A stretch of 22,213 nucleotides of DNA, from IMG/VR virus record IMGVR_UViG_3300046002_007350, positions 1-22,213 of that record, one strand, 5' to 3'. The position numbers and the translations under genes were made by a program. Below, one piece after another: positions 17,501 through 22,213 of this stretch. The notes beneath the pieces are model-generated. The model worked only from the letters and a program-made list of their open reading frames with translations, did not search any database and was not told the DNA's origin. The DNA is from a virus. The first letter of the stretch is position 1, and each line of letters starts with the position of its first letter.

Positions 17501-18362
17501 AGTTATTATTAGCTTCGATAGGTAAGGATACATCAATACTATTAAATATTGATCCACCGCCAGAAATGTAATATAAATCTGTTCCTAAATACTTCTCCCA
17601 TCCTGCACGGATAAGATCGGAGCTTTGTAGATTATCTGTTTCACATAAGAAAATAGATTCAAGAGGAGCATTATTACTATCAGTAGTAATATCTCCTAGC
17701 TGGGTACAGATATTAGATACATAACCGTCAAGCACACATAGAAGAGGATTTATATCTAATGTGTTATCATTTGCATAATTGGTTGTGTCATATAATTCTT
17801 CAATTTCAAGCTTGAATGAGGGAGATACCGCAGAAAGATCGGGACTATTATTGGAATATAATCCATCCTCAGAGAATTCTTTCTTGGTGAAAAGTCCTAG
17901 TAGATTTTTATACAGGAATCGTTCAATACCCAATTCAGAACCGATAGAAGCATAGTGCAACTTACTCTGTTTGATATTATCACGATGATTAATATAATAC
18001 ACCGCAATTTCTTTAAGCTTTTTCGCATAGAATGGAATAGCTATTTTCAATTCGGTATTAGATGATAAATCTATGTTAGCATACCGTTGAAACTCTGGAT
18101 CATATTTGAAAATATTTGATAACTTCTTAATTAATGCAATATAATCATTTTTTAAGTTATTCGCCTTGGCAGTTGCTTGATCATCTTTATTGGTATAGAA
18201 ACTTAACAAATATTGTTCATATTGTTTCTGTGCATCATTAGGAATAATTGCCACATGCTGAGATAGCCAATCCTTATAGTTCAAAGGAGTGGAAGTGTTT
18301 AAAATATCTCTGGATGAGATTTGTTGCGGTTGGGCAATCTTTCTAAGGACAATAGAAGGCAT
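14526..18362 (-). CDS. Giant wedge-region structural protein, 1278 aa (gp7 position)
   Basis: It directly follows the gp6-like gene, the place of gene 7 in T4, but I see no clear gp7 sequence match. Residues about 60-170 are helical and include KIAIPFYAKKLKEIAVYYI and GSELGIERFLYKNLLGLF. The rest is mostly beta-rich with many Trp, Tyr and Asn. Cysteines cluster at 671 and 673 (KKCSCKS) and at 996, 1003, 1007, 1013, 1015 and 1019 (CX6CX3CX5CXCX3C), which could bind metal or form disulfides. The C-terminus has a repeat-like VTEDGYRLITEDGFLIL. It is probably a baseplate wedge component about one quarter longer than T4 gp7 (1032 aa). The ATG has an AATAAATA octamer 6 nt upstream. Confidence 0.65.
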   Translation of the reverse strand: MPSIVLRKIAQPQQISSRDILNTSTPLNYKDWLSQHVAIIPNDAQKQYEQYLLSFYTNKDDQATAKANNLKNDYIALIKKLSNIFKYDPEFQRYANIDLSSNTELKIAIPFYAKKLKEIAVYYINHRDNIKQSKLHYASIGSELGIERFLYKNLLGLFTKKEFSEDGLYSNNSPDLSAVSPSFKLEIEELYDTTNYANDNTLDINPLLCVLDGYVSNICTQLGDITTDSNNAPLESIFLCETDNLQSSDLIRAGWEKYLGTDLYYISGGGSIFNSIDVSLPIEANNNFFYWFSGENVNEIPEGRYNDITLSALDWSNATGSGDFSASDIIFVNYGNLKTEAAWLMSAANYTYDTEMNATISDGREFKFPYPGIGLSAEGGEWTGRLITDRYEEDKRFFPNEVSYQNNQKEIEKLYWSGTVTNSSVQPVNIQNLTLEQCGAYASNKFKTADKLLIRSNTAQYTIDDQNPNGVFTGNIDIAWLYKFNQTQLPVVVGDTNIYYPLTSFDNLSDLYYEYESGDTVALSSVPVNESFSGAIAGEDIATSDMIVKLKAPCGPEIEAAWLKGIPLKYSQNIFLNDYTCGVNQLTQYYTQWNYISGTTQPGIAFRTDQGEYVRFVWCGTDTDINTVKGFTGFNHDPSCEYTQLNHNNSIIDVNFLSVDDTERYERWKKCSCKSVYYSPLGHQGDNLSIKKVFPDFIVPDTQPDQAFNLVDWRGNDGKSYTESSDLIRFRPDHLIEKDIGWNKGRWIRSSNIPFILETGKSYIYYRTNLDSCNYSLPPFIINQGYSSSTIKTSDCSIIDSVPSWYKAVKNSNGEWIDTGLRSDMTLESGSFYTYSHKDSYVIAKQKLLYNGTDITPISGNYITVFNDDPNITYKKVVFSSPAINFLIKVPLLNNSSYWAHASYGDKTKPVQRITDDNRNVNEYLQLSQPIPSTLLLTEQNVIRYELSECNQCFTWKQPITLKIFDPKMHWNKISIDDCVYSDVLNYLHERADKYCNSYVPQCYSECQEFSICGCGDFCETSKTGVTATNIPADITLNTELSGIPVFINYFARNAFNLNFNVVDLTAGSVYHSPLSGLLAKAAKPWSNLLNDKTANFLYKQIDDNLMSHKQLGLMIPNKLGVGKYELSNATQAKNVSVNGVSAVRLNKFDYPLTPTKIDSRKYKNNIGIPLLRGKQSYYPYTTGPNDLTDLSYDLLEWQTDIFGNQYYLTSNKPFSRSLVGNLSMKSPDGVLYSGQEYLAEIFNKYMAITFTGATEGIIVTEDGYRLITEDGFLILVG

Positions 18363-18368
18363 AACTAT

Positions 18369-18376
18369 TATTTATT
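18369..18376 (-). promoter_or_regulatory. T4-late-like octamer AATAAATA
   Basis: Minus-strand octamer in the 30-bp gap after gp6, ending 6 nt before the ATG of the 1278-aa gene. Confidence 0.5.
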
Positions 18377-18392
18377 ATATGTGCCCACCGTA

Positions 18393-20150
18393 TTAAACAA
18401 CTGTTATTCTTGATATTAGAGGAGAAGTATAAAGGAAAGGGAACTGGAATGATTCTAATGCAATATTAGTACTGAAAGAAGTTGTGTAGGTTGGATACAA
18501 AGGATTCCATAGTAACAACTGTAATCCTTCAATGGTTGTACCTACATCATTGATACGAGTGCCAATGTTAGCCACACCATCCAATGCCAAAATATCTGTA
18601 ACCAATTGGTTAACATCTATCTTCTGTCCAAGATTATTATTGATACGACTAAAGAAATTTACGATCAATGATTCCACATCCGCAGCAATAGTTGAATCGC
18701 TTTTACGAGTAATCTTATCCTTATAGATTATAATCTGTGTATTATTGATGTCATTTACTGTTGGCTGTCCTGTAACAGATGCGGCAAAATCAATTGCCAT
18801 ATAAACTGGATCAGCAATAATAACCTCGGAGGTTAGTACTTTTTGCTCATTGATAGTATTGATTATCAATGATTTCTGCTCAGGGAATATATAGGATTTA
18901 ACATTATTACGAGTCTTAGGAACACAGAAACAATAGATATTATTGAAGTTACATGCATCGGCAAAATGAACTTGATTATATAATGCACGGTATTCCAATT
19001 GAGGATTTGTCAATCCCAAGTTATAGAAATATTTGGTATAACTATTTAAATATTCGTCATTATTCATAACAGACACATCATGAAGAATATTGGCAAAGTT
19101 AGTTTTGAGGAATGTCTGGTAGGACTTAGCAGTAGTTAGACTAAACTGTGAACGATAATTAGCAGGTGCATTTTGACGAATTTGTTCAATAGTTTCTGGT
19201 TCACTGTAATATGTGCTAGGGGATGCATTATCGAGAGATACTACATTCAATGTGTTATTGTCGAGTATATTTTGAACCTTTTCATCTGTGAAAATTTCTT
19301 CAATTCTGGTAGTGTCGAAAATAGTAAGTTTTTTATTAGCAATTGCATTGATTCCAACTTCTCCACTAGGACCATCAGATGCCAAATAATAAATTCCAAT
19401 TTGAGTATTTTCCGGTAATTGCTTACCATTGATATTGTTTCCAAATTTGATTTCGTAACGACGGTTTTCACTGTAACGCACTTCGAAAACTTGATCAGCC
19501 GCATTATTAAGATATAATGATGCGGTTCTGCTCCATTTTGTCCAAATACCATTTGGCTCTTTAATATAAACGAAAATGTTAAAATGATCAACTAAGGTTG
19601 TGTCATCAGGAATTATAAAGACTGTTTCATTCGGAGTACCAGATGAAATTACAGTTGGATATTCTTGGAACGAACCTTGATACAAAATCTTAGAGTTGTT
19701 TATATCAATAATCTGTTCAGAGATAGTATCAACTAATTTGCTGAAAACTAAATCATCATTGAAGGAATATTTAATTCCGCCCAAGGTGATAGAAGAATAC
19801 CGAGGAATGGTATAAAATCCTGCCTTCAAAGTTTGGGCAGTCATTGTATAATTAACCGATGCTGTTTGAGAACCAATCGGATTATAACTTAATGCTTTAA
19901 CAATTCCATTAATAGACTTATATAATGATGTTTCAGAGAAGGTTCCATTAGAACTTGTCTTATTTAGATTATAAAGTAACAATGAGAAAACCATTGATAC
20001 TACATCATTGATAGCGGATATGTTGCTTCCTTCGAAACTCTGATCAGAGAATACTCCTGTTTGAGTTAATCTTTCACGTATTTTATCTCGAATAGAAAGT
20101 CCATCGAAAGCTAAGTAAGCATCCTTTGAAACTGGAAAATTATCATTCAT
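18393..20150 (-). CDS. 6: Baseplate wedge protein, T4 gp6 / gpJ family
   Basis: A 585-aa protein; T4 gp6 is 660 aa. The N-terminal block matches the family: FDGLSIRDKIRERL, then TGVFSDQSFEGSN and DVVSMVFSLLLYNLN (residues about 12-62). It is followed by a lead into a beta domain (ALSYNPIGSQTASVNYTMTA, about 90-109). The middle holds the gpJ-type core with RRYEIKFGNNINGKQLPEN and a following GPSGEVG turn. gp6 forms the ring that joins the wedges of the contractile-tail baseplate and works with gp25 and gp7. A gp25-type gene lies just beyond the upstream gene on the opposite strand. A TGTAAATA octamer ends 5 nt before the ATG. Confidence 0.88.
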   Translation of the reverse strand: MNDNFPVSKDAYLAFDGLSIRDKIRERLTQTGVFSDQSFEGSNISAINDVVSMVFSLLLYNLNKTSSNGTFSETSLYKSINGIVKALSYNPIGSQTASVNYTMTAQTLKAGFYTIPRYSSITLGGIKYSFNDDLVFSKLVDTISEQIIDINNSKILYQGSFQEYPTVISSGTPNETVFIIPDDTTLVDHFNIFVYIKEPNGIWTKWSRTASLYLNNAADQVFEVRYSENRRYEIKFGNNINGKQLPENTQIGIYYLASDGPSGEVGINAIANKKLTIFDTTRIEEIFTDEKVQNILDNNTLNVVSLDNASPSTYYSEPETIEQIRQNAPANYRSQFSLTTAKSYQTFLKTNFANILHDVSVMNNDEYLNSYTKYFYNLGLTNPQLEYRALYNQVHFADACNFNNIYCFCVPKTRNNVKSYIFPEQKSLIINTINEQKVLTSEVIIADPVYMAIDFAASVTGQPTVNDINNTQIIIYKDKITRKSDSTIAADVESLIVNFFSRINNNLGQKIDVNQLVTDILALDGVANIGTRINDVGTTIEGLQLLLWNPLYPTYTTSFSTNIALESFQFPFLYTSPLISRITVV

Positions 20151-20155
20151 CTAAT

Positions 20156-20163
20156 TATTTACA
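20156..20163 (-). promoter_or_regulatory. T4-late-like octamer TGTAAATA
   Basis: Variant octamer on the minus strand, ending 5 nt before the gp6 ATG at 20150, in the 24-bp gap after the 164-aa gene. Confidence 0.4.
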
Positions 20164-20174
20164 TTATAATTAGA

Positions 20175-20669
20175 TCACTTCCCTTTTCTTTTTTCCCGCT
20201 GTCCTACGACGTTTGGATGTTGTTTGCCGTCATTATACGAATTATCACCTTTGGACTGTCCTTGGGGTGTTTCCTTGCCGGGAACAGGGATTTGCATAAT
20301 ATTCTCGGGTTCAACTACACTTTTCAATACAGATATTGGCAAGGTCATAGGGGCATGCCAAGTAGCACTTAGTCCCGGTGAATAATTAACTACATCCGCC
20401 TCTTGAAAATCATTACTAGTTGGAAGAGATGCATAAACACTGTTAACTGGACGTACAGTTTTTAATGCAGACACATACAAAAGAGCCTTATCATTTGCTA
20501 ACTTTTGTAATTGAGCAAGATATGAAATTCCTTTTCTCTGAATAATATCATCTGCAATATCTTTGCGTTTGATCATGGTTGGATCAATAACCACAACAGA
20601 TTGTGGACGAATAGTGCCAAGTGCAACTGATTCTAATACACTTTCATAAAGTTCTAAAAATTTGGACAT
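20175..20669 (-). CDS. Hypothetical 164-aa protein at head of baseplate operon
   Basis: Not recognised. The N-terminus, SKFLELYESVLESVALG, is an amphipathic helix ending in VLE-S, weakly like a T4 capsid-targeting/prohead-protease site. Next comes IRPQSVVVIDPTMIKRKDIADDII (about 21-44), a compact segment with a strand and a helix. The C-terminus from about 128 is hydrophilic and probably disordered (PGKETPQGQSKGDNSYND) and ends with the basic REKRKGK. It is the first gene of the minus-strand block and shares a 34-bp divergent intergenic region with gp25. A GATAAATA octamer ends 6 nt before the ATG, and those 6 bases read AAGGAT, the only good Shine-Dalgarno-like sequence among the octamer-bearing starts. 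Confidence 0.6.
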   Translation of the reverse strand: MSKFLELYESVLESVALGTIRPQSVVVIDPTMIKRKDIADDIIQRKGISYLAQLQKLANDKALLYVSALKTVRPVNSVYASLPTSNDFQEADVVNYSPGLSATWHAPMTLPISVLKSVVEPENIMQIPVPGKETPQGQSKGDNSYNDGKQHPNVVGQREKRKGK

Positions 20670-20675
20670 ATCCTT

Positions 20676-20683
20676 TATTTATC
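20676..20683 (-). promoter_or_regulatory. T4-late-like octamer GATAAATA (left arm of divergent pair)
   Basis: Minus-strand octamer ending 6 nt before the ATG at 20669. Only 6 bp separate it from the plus-strand octamer at 20690-20697. Confidence 0.6.
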
Positions 20684-20689
20684 ATATAA

Positions 20690-20697
20690 TATAAATA
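20690..20697 (+). promoter_or_regulatory. T4-late promoter octamer TATAAATA (right arm of divergent pair)
   Basis: Exact TATAAATA ending 6 nt before the gp25 ATG at 20704. Together with 20676-20683 it would drive the plus- and minus-strand blocks in opposite directions. Confidence 0.6.
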
Positions 20698-20703
20698 ATT
20701 AAA

Positions 20704-21174
20704 ATGATAACTATTAGTAATCTGTCAAATAAAAAGAATATCAATAAACCAACTTTTGTTGATTTAAATCTTGATTTCCAAATGAACCAAGTTTCAAGCA
20801 ATAGGAAAAATGCTGATGTGGTCTTAGGTAATGATCTTATAGTTGATACAGATGATCGTGCTATTATGAATTCTATTCAGAACATTTTATCACAGAAGCG
20901 GTATCTTAATCCAGCATTCAACATAGATTTATCTAATTTTATTGGACAACCTCTCTCTGATATGGGAGCAACGGCACTTGGAAATACCATAGATAAAGGT
21001 ATTGCACTATTTGAACCGCGTGTTAAAGTACAAAAGATTTTGGTTGCAACCGATCATGATACTAACACTTACGTTATAGCTATTATTCTAGTTCTTCCTA
21101 ATTTAGGAAATAAACAATTAATTATTAACAGTTCCTTATCCAATACCGGGGATTTCATAATTCATTATAAATAA
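20704..21174 (+). CDS. 25: Baseplate wedge protein, T4 gp25 / GPW family
   Basis: A 156-aa protein, slightly longer than T4 gp25 (132 aa). Family-typical features are the N-terminal DLNLDFQMN segment, then LIVDTDDRAIMNSIQNIL (about 45-62), a short loop, the IGQPLSDMG turn (80-88) and FEPRVKVQKI (103-112), the EPR-type strand entry of gp25. Strands YVIAIILVLPN and QLIINSSL close the domain. gp25 is the lysozyme-like-fold wedge subunit next to the sheath that helps trigger sheath polymerisation; it is structural and has no enzymatic role here. It works with gp6, encoded on the opposite strand 0.5 kb away. Confidence 0.87.
   Translation: MITISNLSNKKNINKPTFVDLNLDFQMNQVSSNRKNADVVLGNDLIVDTDDRAIMNSIQNILSQKRYLNPAFNIDLSNFIGQPLSDMGATALGNTIDKGIALFEPRVKVQKILVATDHDTNTYVIAIILVLPNLGNKQLIINSSLSNTGDFIIHYK
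21166..21173 (+). promoter_or_regulatory. T4-late promoter octamer TATAAATA
   Basis: Exact octamer lying inside the last codons of gp25, ending 5 nt before the ATG at 21179. Confidence 0.55.
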
Positions 21175-21178
21175 CTAT

Positions 21179-21481
21179 ATGTTTTTCAATGATTATATCA
21201 AACTAATAACCGAATCTCTTAATTCGGGAGAAAATAAACTAATGGACGAAATTAAACGCTGCCAAAGCAAAATAATAAATTTACATAAACAGATCAATAT
21301 TCTCAACTATCAAGAAGTGTATCCCGATGGTGCAGCAGAACATTTGAAAGATTTATTAAGAAATGCAGTGGAAGATTATAAACAATTTGTTAATAGTCAC
21401 ATGGATAATATCATGCGTTCGTCCATAGGTAAAAGAATGTACATAGATTTTGCACAGGTATTAAAGACTATAAAAATATGA
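21179..21481 (+). CDS. Small helical protein with capsid-targeting-like N-terminus (paralogue A)
   Basis: A 100-aa protein, not recognised by family. The N-terminus, FFNDYIKLITESLNSG, resembles the T4 internal-protein targeting helix, with ITE-S as a possible prohead-protease cut site. The rest is probably helical (MDEIKRCQSKIINLHKQI, then EHLKDLLRNAVEDYKQFV). It aligns by eye with the next gene product: both share an ExLK then NA spacing, a following F, and a GK pair near the C-terminus. Its stop overlaps the next start (ATGA at 21478-21481), so the two are translationally coupled. An internal head protein or a small assembly factor is inferred. Confidence 0.6.
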   Translation: MFFNDYIKLITESLNSGENKLMDEIKRCQSKIINLHKQINILNYQEVYPDGAAEHLKDLLRNAVEDYKQFVNSHMDNIMRSSIGKRMYIDFAQVLKTIKI

Positions 21482-21798
21482 AATTAAATGATTTATATTT
21501 TCTAATTTCTGAATCGTCAGAGGATGATAGTGAACTTCTACGAAAAATTTCAACCTTTCATCGTAGAGTACGCGCAGCATTTACACGGGTTTATAAACTT
21601 CACCTAAATGGTGATATGTTTTCTAAGGCAGTATATAAGGAAAAACTTAAAAATGCATGGGCAAATGCCAGACAATTACAGGCCGCATATCTAGATTTCT
21701 TAGATAAGAATACTCATGCCCTTTTAATGAGCACCACCGCCACTGGAAAAATTAAAGAATTCAAAGACCGAAATCCCTTTATATTTTCTAGTAAATAA
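21478..21798 (+). CDS. Small helical protein with capsid-targeting-like N-terminus (paralogue B)
   Basis: A 106-aa protein with N-terminus MKLNDLYFLISESSED, whose ISE-S fits the (I/L)xE cleavage pattern of T4 prohead protease. It is helical and basic, with HRRVRAAFTRVYKL (about 24-37) and an EKLKNAWANARQLQAAYLDF helix. The arrangement parallels the preceding 100-aa protein and suggests an old tandem duplication. There is no octamer upstream, only TATAAAAAT, which fits translation by coupling through the 4-base overlap. The stop TAA at 21796-21798 lies inside the octamer region of the next gene. Function is unknown. Confidence 0.6.
   Translation: MKLNDLYFLISESSEDDSELLRKISTFHRRVRAAFTRVYKLHLNGDMFSKAVYKEKLKNAWANARQLQAAYLDFLDKNTHALLMSTTATGKIKEFKDRNPFIFSSK
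21790..21797 (+). promoter_or_regulatory. T4-late-like octamer AGTAAATA, overlapping AATAAATA
   Basis: AGTAAATA ends 5 nt before the GTG at 21803. An overlapping AATAAATA (21794-21801) ends 1 nt before it. This is the same doubled arrangement as before the other GTG-start gene at 13817. Confidence 0.45.
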
Positions 21799-21802
21799 AT
21801 AA

Positions 21803-22213
21803 GTGATTAACATTTCTCCACTTTCAGGTTATACATTAGATACCGCCTTTACCTTATCATTTTCAGATTTATCTGGATCATATATTGTAAATTGGGGCGA
21901 TGGTACTATTGCTGATCTTACTAATAACACTCACCGTTACAGTGCGGGAAATGTTTATGATATTTTTGTGACTAATTGTAACAAAATATCTGCGTTCCAA
22001 GTATCAGCATTCCCTAATATTTTCTATCAGAATGCAATCAATGTATCGTATGATGTTTTATCTGCATACACCAGTTGCCCACAAACTCTTACTTTAAATA
22101 TTTCTTCCACGGAACCTACTGCAACTGTATTCCTATATTCCAGTGGTAGCAATTCATCCCCTGTCACTGACACATCTTTCTGGAATCATTTAAATCCTGA
22201 ATGGGGATTTTAT
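21803..22213 (+). CDS. PKD-like virion adhesin, 3' end outside window
   Basis: A GTG at 21803 opens a frame that runs without a stop to the window edge (137 codons). It starts MINISPLSGYTLDTAF and continues with SDLSGSYIVNWGDGTIADLT. WGDGT is the core motif of PKD-like domains and matches the WGDGT of the 784-aa adhesin at 1607. The rest is beta-rich with Ser/Thr/Asn residues and ends in the partial segment WNHLNPEWGFY. GTG is preferred because the frame is dense with protein-like sequence from there on and the octamer pair sits directly upstream. It is probably another tail or fibre adhesin; the missing part may carry repeats like those of the first adhesin. Confidence 0.75.
   Translation, partial: MINISPLSGYTLDTAFTLSFSDLSGSYIVNWGDGTIADLTNNTHRYSAGNVYDIFVTNCNKISAFQVSAFPNIFYQNAINVSYDVLSAYTSCPQTLTLNISSTEPTATVFLYSSGSNSSPVTDTSFWNHLNPEWGFY

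Overview
This is a window of an AT-rich tailed-phage genome of the contractile-tailed, T4-related kind. The lineage is shown by genes recognisable from sequence: a gp20-type portal, a gp25-type and a gp6-type baseplate wedge protein, and a neck protein with gp13-like ends. An NATAAATA octamer of the T4 late-promoter type sits just upstream of most start codons. Several proteins are much larger than their T4 counterparts, which suggests a large or jumbo phage genome. The host cannot be read from the window. Most genes have no clear Shine-Dalgarno sequence. No tRNA, rRNA, CRISPR array or insertion sequence was seen.

Layout. Bases 1-5059 (+ strand) hold an adhesin block. It runs from the 3' end of a fibre protein with 14-residue repeats, through a 116-aa protein, a 784-aa PKD-like plus BspA-type leucine-rich-repeat protein and a 144-aa protein, to a membrane-anchored PAS-domain protein, and closes with a hairpin terminator at about 5090-5112. 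Bases 5167-20669 (- strand, transcribed from right to left) hold the structural module. In transcription order these are a 164-aa protein, gp6, a 1278-aa giant wedge-region protein, a 230-aa protein, a 921-aa propeller/LamG-like protein, the portal gp20, the gp13-like neck protein, a freestanding homing-type endonuclease and a small Arg-rich protein. Bases 20704-22213 (+ strand) hold gp25, two short overlapping genes that look like paralogues, and the 5' end of another PKD-like adhesin cut by the window edge.

How the parts fit. gp25, gp6 and the 1278-aa protein probably build the baseplate wedge, with the 230-aa and 921-aa proteins as likely tail or baseplate components. Portal and neck form the head-tail connector. 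The repeat proteins at both ends of the window are candidate receptor-binding or virion-surface proteins. Four small proteins start with a short helix ending in a (V/I/L)xE-(A/S) motif, like the capsid-targeting and prohead-protease sequence of T4 internal proteins, so they may be packaged in the head. The octamers lie mostly 5-7 nt from the start codon. If they act as T4 late promoters with T4 geometry, the mRNAs would be nearly leaderless. There is no gene-free stretch longer than about 110 bases.
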